A DNA stretch of 64,000 nt from JALZKA01 sp963753385 (GCA_963753385.1 CAVWCC010000010.1:186001-250000), one strand, 5' to 3'; positions 34,834-44,202 are shown, numbered from the stretch's first letter. Program-made: numbers and translations. The notes: a model not told the origin generated them from the letters alone.

Positions 34834-36333
34834 TCAGGCCCGCTCCGCGACCGGCTCGAGCCGGCGCAGTTCCTCCCTCGCGACCTCACGGTCGTCGAAG
34901 GGCAGCTTGCGCCCGCGCTCGAACTCCTGGCCCTGCTCGTGCCCCTTGCCCGCGATCACGACGGCATCGCCCGGCTCGGCCAGGGCGAGCGCGTCCCGGA
35001 TCGCTGCGCGGCGATCGGCCTCGACCACCAGGCCGTCGCGTTCACGCCCGCCATCGATCCCGGCGAGGACGTCGGCGATGATCGCTTCGGGGTCCTCGGA
35101 CCGGGGGTTGTCGGAGGTGAGCACGGGAACGTCGGCCAGCCGGGCCGCGATCGCACCCATCAGCGGCCGCTTCTCGCGGTCGCGATCTCCCCCACACCCG
35201 AACACGCAGATCAGCCTCCTCGACGTCAGCCGGCGCGTCGCCCGCAGGACATTCTCGAGCGAATCGGGGGTGTGCGCGTAGTCGACCAGCACGGCGAACG
35301 GCTGGCCCTCGCTGATCGCCTCCATCCGACCGGGCACCAGCTCGGCGCGCGCGAGGGCGCCGGCAGCAGCGGACGGGGACGCGCCGAGCTCGACGGCGGC
35401 CACGATCGCCGCCAACGCGTTCTCGACGTTGAAATGACCGGGGAGGGGCATCTCCACCCGGTGCTGCCCGAGCGCGCCCTCGATCTCGAATCGCGAGCCG
35501 GTCGCGTCGAAGGTGACGTCACTCGCGCGGACCGTCGCCTCCTCGCTCCCAGCAGCCGAGAAGGTCACGAGGTCGTCGCCGTACTCGTCGGCGATCTCGT
35601 CCGCCAGCCGGCGCCCGTAGGAGTCGTCGACGTTGACGACGGCCGTTCCCGGACGCTCGCCGCGGGCGGGCAGGAACAGCTCGCGCTTCGCCGCGAAGTA
35701 GTCCTCCATGTCGGAGTGGAAGTCGAGGTGGTCCTGGGTCAGGTTCGTGAACACCGCGACCTGGAAGCGGACCAGGTCGGTGCGGCGCAGCCGCAGGGCG
35801 TGTGACGAGACCTCCATCGCGCAGGCCCGATCGCCGGCGTCGAGCATCGCGCGGAAGGTTGCGTGGAGGTCGATCGCCTCCGGCGTCGTGCGCTCGAGCT
35901 CCGACTCGATGCCGCCGATCACCGCCTTCACGGTCCCGAGCAGGCCGGTCCGCACGCCGCCGGACTCGAGCAGGTAGCGAATCAGGAACGCGGTCGTCGT
36001 CTTCCCGTTCGTCCCGGTGATTCCCGCGATCGCGAGCTCGGAGGTCGGATCGCGGTAGAGCGCCCGGGCGGCCGGCGCCATCGCGGCCCGCGCGTCGGCC
36101 ACGAGCGCCTCGGTCACGTCGAAGCCGAGGCGCCGCTCGACGACCAGCGCTGGGCTGCCGGCCTTGACCACCTCCCCGGCGAAGTCGTGCCCGTCCGAGC
36201 GAGCGCCCGGCACGCAGAAGAACAGCACCCCCTCGCCGGCGCGGCGGCTGTCGTAGGCGAGCCCCTTGATCTCGACGCCCGGGTCCCCCTCGATCTCGGC
36301 GTCTAGGCCCGAAAGCACCTCGCGGAGCTCCAT
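34834..36333 (-). CDS. murE: UDP-MurNAc-dipeptide:meso-diaminopimelate ligase
   Basis: MurE adds the third residue of the stem peptide. The P-loop is IAGITGTNGKTTTAFLIRYL; ERTTPEAIDLHATFRAMLD and AMEVSSHALRLRRTDLVRF follow. The specificity motif is DNPR (in LTSDNPRSEDP), which in characterised MurE enzymes marks meso-diaminopimelate rather than L-lysine as substrate. Length 499 residues is normal. Starts with ATG; ftsI ends 46 bases upstream. Confidence 0.95.
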   Translation of the reverse strand: MELREVLSGLDAEIEGDPGVEIKGLAYDSRRAGEGVLFFCVPGARSDGHDFAGEVVKAGSPALVVERRLGFDVTEALVADARAAMAPAARALYRDPTSELAIAGITGTNGKTTTAFLIRYLLESGGVRTGLLGTVKAVIGGIESELERTTPEAIDLHATFRAMLDAGDRACAMEVSSHALRLRRTDLVRFQVAVFTNLTQDHLDFHSDMEDYFAAKRELFLPARGERPGTAVVNVDDSYGRRLADEIADEYGDDLVTFSAAGSEEATVRASDVTFDATGSRFEIEGALGQHRVEMPLPGHFNVENALAAIVAAVELGASPSAAAGALARAELVPGRMEAISEGQPFAVLVDYAHTPDSLENVLRATRRLTSRRLICVFGCGGDRDREKRPLMGAIAARLADVPVLTSDNPRSEDPEAIIADVLAGIDGGRERDGLVVEADRRAAIRDALALAEPGDAVVIAGKGHEQGQEFERGRKLPFDDREVAREELRRLEPVAERA

Positions 36334-36378
36334 CGCGTCGATTCTAGGTTGCGGGTCAGGCGGCGCCGCGCGAGCGGG

Positions 36379-38067
36379 TCATGGCGCCGCGGGCGGCGTG
36401 TCAGGCGGCACGCCGAGATGTTGAAGCGCGAACTTCGCGATCTCGCCGAAGGCGGGGGCTGCCACGGTGCCGCCGGCGTGGAAGCCGTACGGCGGGGTGT
36501 CGACCACGACCGAGACCAACAGCCGAGGGTCCTCGGCCGGGGCGAAGCCGATGAACGAGCCGACGTACTCGGTCTCGGAATACGTCCCATCCACGACCTT
36601 CTCGGCCGTACCGGTCTTGCCCGCCAGCACGTAGCCCGGGACCTTCACGGCCTCGGCGGTGCCGCCCGCCTCGAGCACGCCCTCCAGCATCTCGCTGAGC
36701 CGCGCCGCGTTCTTCTCCGAGATCACGCGCTCGCCGGGGTCGGTCTCGACCGGTGCGCCGTCCTCCTCCAGGATGAGCCGCGGCTCGCGGAGGACTCCCC
36801 CATTGGCGATCGCTGCGTACGCCGCTGCCATCTGGATCGGCGTCACCGACAGACCCTGGCCGATCGGCATGTTGCCCATCGTTGAGCCCGAGTAATCGTC
36901 TGGGGCCGGAACGATCCCCTGCTCCTCGCCGGGAAAGTCGATCCCCGTGGGCTCGCCGAACCCGAAACGGCGGATCCACGTGTCGAAGGCGTCGTCGCCC
37001 CGCTCCTCGTTGAGCTTCAAGCCGATCGTGACCGCGCCGACGTTCGAGGACTGGGCCAGAATGTCGGCGACGCTCAATGTGACCGGACCGCGCGGGTGCG
37101 CCTCCTCAATCGTCCGGTCGGCGACCGTGATCGTCGGCGCCAGGCTGAACGGCGTCGACGGCTTGACCAGGCCCTCCTCGAGCGCGCCCGCCACCGTGAA
37201 CGCCTTGAACGTCGATCCGGGCTCGAACGTGAAGCCGGTCGCCATGTTCATGAGGTCCTCGGGGTTCGCCTCGTCTAGCCCGTAGGGATCGACGCTCGGC
37301 CAGTTCGCCATCGCGAGCACGTCGGAGGTGCGCGGGTCCATCACGATCGCGGTCGCGCCCTCGGGCAAGTAGGCCTCACCGATCTCGCTGATCACCCGCT
37401 CCGTCTCGGCCTGGATCGCGGCGTCGATCGTCAGCGTCAGGTCCGAGCCGGCGGCGGCGGCGTCGATCGTGTCGCGCTCGAGCTCCTCGCCGAGGGCATC
37501 GCGCGTGACCTGACGTTCGCCGTCGGAACCGTGGAGCACCTCCTCCTCGGAGGCCTCGAGCCCGGTCAGGCCCTGGTTGTCGATCCCGACCGCGCCGATG
37601 ACCTGCGAGGCCAGCTCGCCCTCGGGGTAGACGCGGCGGCTGTCCGGCAGGAAGCCGATGCCCTCTAGCTTGAGGCGGCTGATCTCATCGGCCGTCGGCA
37701 GGTCGACCTTGCGGGCCAGGTACTCGAAGCCCGAATCCGGATCGGCGAGTTGCTTCAGCAACCTGCCCTCGTTCACGCCAAGGATCGGGGCGAGCTTGGC
37801 GGCGGCCGCGGGCGGGTCCTCGACCTGGTACGGCGTCGCGATGACGCTCGCCGCCTCCTCGGACACGGCGAGCTCGTGGCCGTTGCGGTCGAAAATCGCC
37901 CCGCGGACGCTTGGCACGGTGACCATCTGAGTCTGCTGGCTGCGTGCGTCCGCGCCGTACTCGGATCCCTGCACGGCCTGCAGCCAGGCGGCTCGCACCA
38001 GCACGAGCGAGAACAGCACCACGAACGCCGCGAACAGCAGGCCCAGCCGGCGGTCGATCAGGCTCAC
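36379..38067 (-). CDS. ftsI: Septal peptidoglycan transpeptidase (class B PBP)
   Basis: An N-terminal membrane anchor (RLGLLFAAFVVLFSLVLVRA) precedes the PBP dimerisation domain (RGAIFDRNGHELAVSEEA) and the transpeptidase domain with the active-site serine in EPGSTFKAF, SSN in AQSSNVGAV and KTGT in LAGKTGTAEKV. There are no PASTA repeats. GTG start overlaps the ftsL-like stop (GTGA). The gene order mraZ-rsmH-ftsL-ftsI-murE supports FtsI rather than another class B PBP. Confidence 0.94.
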   Translation of the reverse strand: MSLIDRRLGLLFAAFVVLFSLVLVRAAWLQAVQGSEYGADARSQQTQMVTVPSVRGAIFDRNGHELAVSEEAASVIATPYQVEDPPAAAAKLAPILGVNEGRLLKQLADPDSGFEYLARKVDLPTADEISRLKLEGIGFLPDSRRVYPEGELASQVIGAVGIDNQGLTGLEASEEEVLHGSDGERQVTRDALGEELERDTIDAAAAGSDLTLTIDAAIQAETERVISEIGEAYLPEGATAIVMDPRTSDVLAMANWPSVDPYGLDEANPEDLMNMATGFTFEPGSTFKAFTVAGALEEGLVKPSTPFSLAPTITVADRTIEEAHPRGPVTLSVADILAQSSNVGAVTIGLKLNEERGDDAFDTWIRRFGFGEPTGIDFPGEEQGIVPAPDDYSGSTMGNMPIGQGLSVTPIQMAAAYAAIANGGVLREPRLILEEDGAPVETDPGERVISEKNAARLSEMLEGVLEAGGTAEAVKVPGYVLAGKTGTAEKVVDGTYSETEYVGSFIGFAPAEDPRLLVSVVVDTPPYGFHAGGTVAAPAFGEIAKFALQHLGVPPDTPPAAP

Positions 38068-38777
38068 GGCGCGGCCGTGATCCCACCGGCCGCCGGGGCG
38101 GCGGGAGTCGCCGTGGCTGGATCGGCGGCAGCGGTCGCATCGGCGGTAACGGTCGTATCCGTGGCCGCCTGATCGGTCGTCACCGGCGTCTCGGCCGCGG
38201 GCGGCGCCGCAAGCTCGGGCACGACCGGCGCCACGGGCGGCACGTACGTGGTGCCGATCGTGATCGCCCCTCGGCGCAGGCGATCCGCCGCCGCGGCGGC
38301 GTCGCCCGGCCTCGGGTCAAGGAAGAGGACCGCCCCGGGCTCGGGGACGATCAGGCCAAGCCTGGCGGCCGCCTGTTGGACCCGCTCGTTCGAGAGCCCG
38401 TCGGCGATCTGGGTAGTGAGTGCCGAGTTCTCGCTGCGCAGCTCGTCCGCGAGCGCCCCGGTCTTGCTCGAGGAGGCGTTGAGGCTGAGCGCGAACACGT
38501 TCAGGGCGACGATGCCCACCAGCAGCGTGCCCAGCAGGCCGATCCAGATCCGGCTGCGCGTCAGCCGCAGGACCAGGCCGGAATCGGCGAGCCCACCGAC
38601 CGCGAGCGCAGTGCGTCCCACGGCCACGGGAACCAGGCGAGGCGCGGGGCGCGGCGCGGGCCGCGGGGAGCGCCGGGGCGCCGGGCGCGCTGCCCGCACC
38701 GGCGCAGGCCGCGCGGCGCGGCGGGTCCGCGCGGTGGCGCGGGGGCTTGTCCTGCGGGCTGTGGCGGTCGCGGCCAT
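38064..38777 (-). CDS. ftsL: FtsL-like divisome protein with basic N-tail and low-complexity C-tail
   Basis: The position between rsmH and ftsI identifies this 237-residue bitopic protein as FtsL. Residues about 1-60 are Pro/Arg/Ala-rich and strongly basic; a single transmembrane helix (IWIGLLGTLLVGIVALNVFA) is followed by a short coiled-coil-like segment (LADELRSENSALTTQIADGL), a conserved RVQQAAARLGLIVPEPGAV, and an Ala/Thr/Pro-rich tail of about 80 residues. The usual FtsL is about 100-130 residues, so both tails are additions. Confidence 0.75.
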   Translation of the reverse strand: MAATATARRTSPRATARTRRAARPAPVRAARPAPRRSPRPAPRPAPRLVPVAVGRTALAVGGLADSGLVLRLTRSRIWIGLLGTLLVGIVALNVFALSLNASSSKTGALADELRSENSALTTQIADGLSNERVQQAAARLGLIVPEPGAVLFLDPRPGDAAAAADRLRRGAITIGTTYVPPVAPVVPELAAPPAAETPVTTDQAATDTTVTADATAAADPATATPAAPAAGGITAAP

Positions 38778-38785
38778 TGCGGTTG

Positions 38786-39760
38786 TCAGTTCGGCGCGGG
38801 GCCTTGAGCTTCCTGCGCAGCGAGCTTCACCGCAGCGCGCAGGTGCGCCGAGCGCGAGCGCGGGTTCGTCTCCATCTCGCCCGCGGTGGGAGCGACGGCG
38901 CGCCGTGTCAGGAGCTCGGCCTCGGGCTCGTGCCCGCACTGGCACACGGGCAGCTCCGGCGGGCAGATGCAGCCGCGCGCGCGGTCGGCCAGGAACCTCT
39001 TTACGCGGCGATCCTCGAGCGAGTGGAAGCTGATCGCGCCGAGGCGCCCGCCCACCCTGAGGAGCGCCCAGGCCTCGGGCAGCGCCCGGTCGAGCGACTC
39101 GAGCTCGCCGTTCACCGCGATCCGCAGTGCCTGGAAGCTTCGCTTCGCCGGATGGCCACGACCGAACCGGTAGGCCGGCGGGACCGCGTCGCGGATCGCG
39201 TCGACCAGCTCGGCGGTCGTCTCGAACGGACGCCTGGCGACCATCTCCCGGGCGATCGCACGGGAATGCCGCTCCTCGCCGTACTCGCGCAGCACCTGGG
39301 CGATCCGGTTCTCGGGCCACTCGTTCACGAGCTCCCGGGCGGACAGCGGCGACGACGAGTCCATGCGCATGTCAAGCGGCGCGTCGTAGGAGTAGGAGAA
39401 TCCGCGCTCCCACGCGTCGAGCTGCATGGATGAGATCCCGAGGTCCATGTAGATCACGTCGGCGACCACGCCGTCGGCGGCGAGGCCGGCCAGTCCATCG
39501 GCGAAATCGGCCCGCACGAACGTCGCGGGGCAGGCCAGCTCGCCTTCGATCTCGGCGAATCGCTCGGCTGCGGTCGGGTCGCGGTCAATGCAGATCAGCC
39601 TGCCGGTGGGGCCGAGCCGTTCGGCGACGAGGCGCGCGTGCCCGCCGCCGCCGAAGGTGCAGTCCACCGCGAGCTCGCCCGGCTGCGGGTCGCAGAGGGC
39701 GATCAACTCGGGCGCGAGGACTGGAACGTGCTCGGTGGGCATGTAGGTCAGTGTGGCCAT
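38786..39760 (-). CDS. rsmH: 16S rRNA m4C1402 methyltransferase
   Basis: RsmH methylates N4 of C1402 in 16S rRNA. The family start HVPVLAPELIALCDPQPGE, the SAM-binding DCTFGGGGHARLVAERLG, MDLGISSMQLDAWERGFSYS and the C-terminal GGRLGAISFHSLEDRRVKRF are all present. ATG 39760 and ATG 39742 are both possible starts; the first lies seven bases after the mraZ stop. It ends nine bases before the ftsL-like start. Confidence 0.94.
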   Translation of the reverse strand: MATLTYMPTEHVPVLAPELIALCDPQPGELAVDCTFGGGGHARLVAERLGPTGRLICIDRDPTAAERFAEIEGELACPATFVRADFADGLAGLAADGVVADVIYMDLGISSMQLDAWERGFSYSYDAPLDMRMDSSSPLSARELVNEWPENRIAQVLREYGEERHSRAIAREMVARRPFETTAELVDAIRDAVPPAYRFGRGHPAKRSFQALRIAVNGELESLDRALPEAWALLRVGGRLGAISFHSLEDRRVKRFLADRARGCICPPELPVCQCGHEPEAELLTRRAVAPTAGEMETNPRSRSAHLRAAVKLAAQEAQGPAPN

Positions 39761-39767
39761 CGCGTCG

Positions 39768-40223
39768 TTATCCGCCCGCGCCCGCGGGCCAATCGCTCGC
39801 GGCGAGCTCCTCGGCGACCGCGCTCGCCTCGGCGTCGATCTCCTCCGAGTGCTTCGCCCAGCGGTCCGGGTTCCAGACCTCGAGGTGATCCTCGACGCCG
39901 ACTACCACGCAGGTCCCGGCGAGCTCGCCGTGGGCGATCAGGTGCTTCGCGACCCGCAGGCGCCCGGCCGAGTCGAGCTTCTCGTCCTGGGCGTTGGCGT
40001 GAAAGCGCCGACGCAGCATGCGCGCCTTGCTCGACAGCGGGTTCAGCCCGGCCAAGATCCGCTGGGCGAAGACGTCGAAGCCTTCGCGCGGCCAGATCTC
40101 GATGCAGGGATCGAGCCCGGCGACCAGGACCGCCCCGTCGGCGAGCTGGGCGCGAAGCCTCGAGGGGATCGTGAGGCGATCCTTCGCGTCGAGGCTGTGC
40201 TCGTGCTGGCCACGGAAGGCCAA
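39768..40223 (-). CDS. mraZ: Transcriptional regulator MraZ
   Basis: MraZ is the ring-forming AbrB-fold regulator that binds the promoter of the dcw cluster. The two tandem SpoVT-AbrB-like repeats can be seen as FRGQHEHSLDAKDRLTIPSR and later DEKLDSAGRLRVAKHLIAHG, each followed by a VVVG/VLVAG strand. The 151-residue length is normal. It is the first gene of the dcw cluster and its likely binding sites lie about 120 bases upstream. Confidence 0.95.
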   Translation of the reverse strand: MAFRGQHEHSLDAKDRLTIPSRLRAQLADGAVLVAGLDPCIEIWPREGFDVFAQRILAGLNPLSSKARMLRRRFHANAQDEKLDSAGRLRVAKHLIAHGELAGTCVVVGVEDHLEVWNPDRWAKHSEEIDAEASAVAEELAASDWPAGAGG

Positions 40224-40341
40224 GGTTCCGGTCCTCTCTCCTCGAATAGTGCGTTGAAGCTTTGTCCGCGCCGCGGAGACTTCGGGCCGGGGAGGTGAGG
40301 TGGGAGGAGCCTCGCCACCCCGGCCCTCTGGTCAACTTGGG

Positions 40342-40374
40342 CGCCACGGTAACCCACGACGCCCCACTTCGCAA
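40342..40374 (-). promoter_or_regulatory. mraZ promoter with three MraZ boxes
   Basis: On the minus strand GTGGGG, GTGGGT and GTGGCG occur exactly ten bases apart (plus coordinates 40362-40367, 40352-40357, 40342-40347), the known MraZ-box layout of TGGGN repeats. TTGCGA (40369-40374) and TACCGT (40346-40351) are separated by 17 bases and form a plausible promoter that the boxes fill, so MraZ binding should repress. The rest of the 333-base gap 40224-40556 has no gene; it also must hold the promoter of the divergent gene at 40557, which I could not locate. Confidence 0.7.
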
Positions 40375-40556
40375 CACCATTACTTCCCGCGGCATTTGAC
40401 CCGCTCCGTCGGACGGAACTGCTACCGGAGTCTGGTTGACCGCGTTTATGGCTTGATCATGGGAGTTTCCTCCCGCCGGAAGGAGTCGCGGAAGGGCCCG
40501 CGAACGGCACCGGAACTGCAACGGCTGTTGCAGCCAGGCGCTAGGGTTCCGCCGCG

Positions 40557-41486
40557 ATGAGCGACGACGCGCCGGCCTCCACCCCGCCTCCGGGCGCCGA
40601 GGAGGTGGCCGCCGCGGGCGTCCCAGAAGGCGGGCTCCAGGAGGCTCCGCCGGTGGCGGAGATCCCCGACGACGCGAAGGACACCCGCGGCAACCACCTC
40701 CGCTCGCTGATGGGGAACCTCTGGGTCCTGGGCCTCACCTGGACGATCGCGATCATCGTCCTGCTCGCCGTCGGGACCCAGGTCGGCTTCGGGATCGGCG
40801 CCGGCGGCGCCGCGGTCGTCCTGGTGCTGGCGCTCGTGATCGTCTGGCTGATCGCTTCGAGCCGTGCGGCGAGCGACTTCTTCACCGCCTACGCCAACGG
40901 GCGTGGGCTCACGCGGGTCTCGGGCCGCTCGAGCCTTCCCCCGGTCACCCCACTGCTCCAAAAGGGCGATCGGCGCTACACGCAGGAGCTCTTCAACGGC
41001 ACCCTGCCCGGAGGCCTCGTGGGCGCGCTGGCACTGTACACGTACGAGGAGCAGTCCACCGACTCCAAGGGGAACCGCCAGACGACCTACTACCACTTCA
41101 CGGTCGCGGTGACCCAGCTTCCCGAGACCGCCCCGTTCCTGAGCGAGCTCGCGCTCCAGCGGCGCTTCGGCTTCCGGTTCATGGACTCCGCCGAGGATGT
41201 CTTCCGCAGCCGGCAGCGCGTCGAGGTCGAGAGCGAGCTGGCGGACAAGAAGTTCGAGATCTTCGCCGGGAAGAACGACGACATGAGCCGGGCGCGCCAG
41301 GTCTTCACCCCCACGTTCATCGTGTGGCTCGGCGAAGAGGCACACGAGGGGCTCGCGTTCGAGCTCTCCGCCGGAGGCCTCGTCGTCAACATCAAGGGCC
41401 ACAAGAAGACAGCGCACGAGCTCGACGCGTTCTGCGAGGGCGCAGCGGTGATCGCGCGCCGGCTGCACGAGGAAGCCACCGAGTAA
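40557..41486 (+). CDS. DUF3137-like membrane protein
   Basis: A 50-residue Pro/Glu/Ala-rich N-terminus is followed by two transmembrane helices (GLTWTIAIIVLLAVGTQVGF and VVLVLALVIVWLIASS) and a soluble domain of about 190 residues with ALALYTYEEQSTDSKGN, YYHFTVAVTQLPETAPFLSE and VFTPTFIVWLGEEAHEGLAF. This layout resembles DUF3137 proteins, whose function is unknown. It is divergent from mraZ and ends three bases from the convergent tadC. Confidence 0.6.
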   Translation: MSDDAPASTPPPGAEEVAAAGVPEGGLQEAPPVAEIPDDAKDTRGNHLRSLMGNLWVLGLTWTIAIIVLLAVGTQVGFGIGAGGAAVVLVLALVIVWLIASSRAASDFFTAYANGRGLTRVSGRSSLPPVTPLLQKGDRRYTQELFNGTLPGGLVGALALYTYEEQSTDSKGNRQTTYYHFTVAVTQLPETAPFLSELALQRRFGFRFMDSAEDVFRSRQRVEVESELADKKFEIFAGKNDDMSRARQVFTPTFIVWLGEEAHEGLAFELSAGGLVVNIKGHKKTAHELDAFCEGAAVIARRLHEEATE

Positions 41487-41489
41487 CGG

Positions 41490-42230
41490 CTACAGCGCGC
41501 CGAACAGGGCGTCCGAGTGGGCGACCAGCGCCGCCGCGATCGCCAGCAGTGCCGAAGGCACCAATACGAGGGCGACCACGAGCTGGATCTTCGGGGCGGC
41601 GCGGGCCGCGCGCTCCTCGACGCGGCGCCGTTCCTCGCGCCGCAGGGCTGCGGCCTGGGCGTGGAGCTGGTCGGCGAGCGGCGAGCCGTAGCGCCGCGAG
41701 CGCTCGAGCGCGGCGCCCAGCGCGCCCACCTCGGGGGCGCCGGTGCGGGCGCGAAGCCGAGCGAGCGCGCCGGCGAGCGGCGTGCCGATGTCGAGCTCGG
41801 CGACCGTGACGGCAAGCTCGGTTGCGAGCGGCCCCTCCCCTCCCGCGGCGATCTCCGTGAACAGGGCCGCCGGGCTGCGGCCGGACGCCGCGCCGACCGC
41901 GAGCAGGTCGAGGGCGTCGGGTAGCGCATCGACGAGCGCGGCCCGGCGGCGGCGCGCGGCACGCTCCGCATACGCCTGCGGGGCCAGGAAGCCGGCGGCG
42001 ACGAGCCCGATCGCAAGCGGCGGCGCGAGCCGCCCGGGCGCGGCGGGCGCGATCACCAGGAACGCGAGGCTGCCGGCGAGCATGCCGACCGCCCTTGGAA
42101 CGAGCGCATCCCGCGAGCGCACGAGCCTTTCCCCGACGCTCCGAACGCGGCGCGGCGCACCGAGGCCCATCAGCTCCCAGGCGGCCGCGAACAGCAGCAG
42201 GCCGGCCATCCCGGCGAGTACCGGGCTCAC
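41490..42230 (-). CDS. tadC: Type II/IV pilus assembly protein, TadC-like
   Basis: The 246-residue protein has the T2SSF domain layout: membrane helices at the N- and C-terminus around a helical cytoplasmic region with LPDALDLLAVGAASGRSPAA and GALGAALERSRRYGSPLADQ. TadC with TadB forms the inner-membrane platform of Flp (tight adherence) pili. GTG 42230 overlaps the tadB stop (GTGA). Confidence 0.85.
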   Translation of the reverse strand: MSPVLAGMAGLLLFAAAWELMGLGAPRRVRSVGERLVRSRDALVPRAVGMLAGSLAFLVIAPAAPGRLAPPLAIGLVAAGFLAPQAYAERAARRRRAALVDALPDALDLLAVGAASGRSPAALFTEIAAGGEGPLATELAVTVAELDIGTPLAGALARLRARTGAPEVGALGAALERSRRYGSPLADQLHAQAAALRREERRRVEERAARAAPKIQLVVALVLVPSALLAIAAALVAHSDALFGAL

Positions 42231-43081
42231 GGGACGCCTACCCGCCCGAGCCGCCCGATGGCAGCGAACCCGGCCAGCTGCAGGATCGCCCCGGCGGCTA
42301 GCAGCGCCAGCGACGCCCCGTTTCGCATCAGCCCGCCGACGAACCCCGGTGCGAGGAGCTCCGCGAGCAACGCGGCGCCCGCCGGCATCGCGCAGACGAG
42401 GAGCCCGGTGAAGCGAGCCTGGGCGGTGGCCGAGCGGGCATCGGCCTGCGCCCGCTCTCGCGCGGCTGCAGCCTCGGCATAGCGGCGAAGGAGCGCCACC
42501 AGGTCGCCACCCGCGATTCGCTGTGAGAGGAGGACGGCGCAGAACGAGTCCACCCGCGGCGAGCGGATGCGCTCGCGAAGGCCGCCCAACGCTCCCTCGA
42601 GCGGCGCGCCAAGCTCGAGGTCGGCGCGCACCCGCGAGAGCTCGACGGCCGCCGGCCCCTCCAGCGAGCCCGCGGCTCCGTGCAGGGCCGCGCGGGTCGA
42701 CCGGCCGGCGGCAAGCGCATCCGCCGTCGCGGTGGCAATCCGGGGCAGCGCGCTCTCGATCCCGCGCCGGTAGCGCCGGGAGCGCGAGGCCACCGCCCAG
42801 CTCGCCGCCGCGGGCCCGGCGGCGGCGAGGGGCGCCGCCGGCGCCGGGCCGAGCATCCACGTTCCCGCGAAGAGGAGCGCGGCTCCCAGCAGCAGGCCCA
42901 GCCGCCGCCGCTCGGCCGCGCTCGGCGCATAGCCCTCGCTGCCGGCGCGGCGAAGCGGCTCGACTGCCTGGCCGAGCCACTCGGCAACCGACGGCGCCGC
43001 CCGGAGCGCATCCCGCGCCGCGACGGCGGCGAGGCCGCCGGCGACGCCGGCCGCGAGCACCGCCGGGGTCAGGCCGCCCAC
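42227..43081 (-). CDS. tadB: Type II/IV pilus assembly protein, TadB-like
   Basis: The 284-residue protein has several hydrophobic segments and the T2SSF signature ATADALAAGRSTRAALHGAA followed by LGGLRERIRSPRVDSFCAVL and QRIAGGDLVALLRRYAEAAA. It partners TadC in the Flp pilus platform. The start overlaps the end of tadA by 13 bases. Confidence 0.85.
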   Translation of the reverse strand: MGGLTPAVLAAGVAGGLAAVAARDALRAAPSVAEWLGQAVEPLRRAGSEGYAPSAAERRRLGLLLGAALLFAGTWMLGPAPAAPLAAAGPAAASWAVASRSRRYRRGIESALPRIATATADALAAGRSTRAALHGAAGSLEGPAAVELSRVRADLELGAPLEGALGGLRERIRSPRVDSFCAVLLSQRIAGGDLVALLRRYAEAAAARERAQADARSATAQARFTGLLVCAMPAGAALLAELLAPGFVGGLMRNGASLALLAAGAILQLAGFAAIGRLGRVGVP

Positions 43082-44202
43082 AGCTCGCGCACCGCGACGG
43101 CGCCCGCCGCAGGCACCACCTCGCCGATCGCGACGAGGCGGCGCGCCCCGTCCGCCTCGCGGCGCATGTGGGCGATCAGGTCCAAGCCCCGCACCACCTG
43201 GTCTCGCACCGCGTCGTGGGGCAGCCCCACCCCCGCCATCAGCGCCAGGGTCTCGAGCCGCCGCAGCGCGTCCTCGGGGGAGTTCGCGTGCAGGGTGGAG
43301 AGGGCGCCGTCGTGGCCGGTGTTGAGCGCGGTGAGCAGGTCGAGCGCCTCGGCGCCGCGCACCTCGCCGATCACGATCCGATCAGGGCGCATCCGCAGCG
43401 CGTTTCGCAGCAGGTCGCGGATCGTCACCTCCCCCCTTCCCTCCACCGACGCCGGCCGGCTCTCGAGCCGGACGACATGGGGCTGGCGCAGGCGAAGCTC
43501 GGCCGCGTCCTCGATCGTGATCACCCGCTCGGCCGGCTCGATCCAGGCCGAGAGCGCGTTCAGGAGCGTTGTCTTGCCGGAGCCGGTCCCACCCGTCACC
43601 AGCACCGTGCGCCTGGCGCGCACAGCGCCCTCGACCAGGTCCGCCGCCTCGGGCGCCACCGACCCCGACGCGACCAGCTCCGCGGGGCCCGGGCGCTCCG
43701 CGCCGAAGCGCCGGATCGAGATCGCGGGACCGTCGACCGCCAGCGGCGGCACGACCACGTTCACGCGCGACCCGTCGGCGAGCCGCGCATCGGCCATCGG
43801 CGAGAGCTCGTCGACCCGTCGCCCAGTCGGCGCCAGCATCCGCTCGATCGTCTCGCGGACCTCGCGCTCGTCGCCGAACCTCACCGGCGCCGGCTCGATG
43901 CGCCCGCCCCGCTCGACGTAGATCCGCTCCGCCCCGTTGACCATCACCTCCTCGACGGCGGGATCGGCGAGCAGGTCCTCGAGCGGCCCCAGGCCAGCCG
44001 TCTCGCGTATGACCAGCTCGGTGAGCTCGGCCCGCCGTTCGTCCCCCAGGACCCCGGCCTCGCGGTCGACAAGGTCAGCGACGGCGTCGGCGAGGTCGCC
44101 GCCGAGGCGCCCGGCCGCCGCCTCGGAGCGCCGCTCGGCGGCGAGGCGCTCGCGGAGCTCTTGGACGAAGGCCTGGGTGTGGCGCTCGGCGGCGTCCATC
44201 AC
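43069..44202 (-). CDS. tadA: Flp pilus assembly ATPase TadA/CpaF
   Basis: This secretion ATPase of the GspE/PilT superfamily powers Flp pilus assembly. An N-terminal domain (GLGPLEDLLADPAVEEVMVN) leads to Walker A VTGGTGSGKTTLLNALSA, the Asp box ERVITIEDAAELRLRQPHVV, Walker B RPDRIVIGEVRGAEALDLL and the His box GHDGALSTLHANSPEDALRR. At 377 residues it lacks the large N-terminal extensions of some CpaF proteins. It is the first gene of tadA-tadB-tadC; pilin, prepilin peptidase and TadZ are not in the window. Confidence 0.93.
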   Translation of the reverse strand: MMDAAERHTQAFVQELRERLAAERRSEAAAGRLGGDLADAVADLVDREAGVLGDERRAELTELVIRETAGLGPLEDLLADPAVEEVMVNGAERIYVERGGRIEPAPVRFGDEREVRETIERMLAPTGRRVDELSPMADARLADGSRVNVVVPPLAVDGPAISIRRFGAERPGPAELVASGSVAPEAADLVEGAVRARRTVLVTGGTGSGKTTLLNALSAWIEPAERVITIEDAAELRLRQPHVVRLESRPASVEGRGEVTIRDLLRNALRMRPDRIVIGEVRGAEALDLLTALNTGHDGALSTLHANSPEDALRRLETLALMAGVGLPHDAVRDQVVRGLDLIAHMRREADGARRLVAIGEVVPAAGAVAVRELWAA

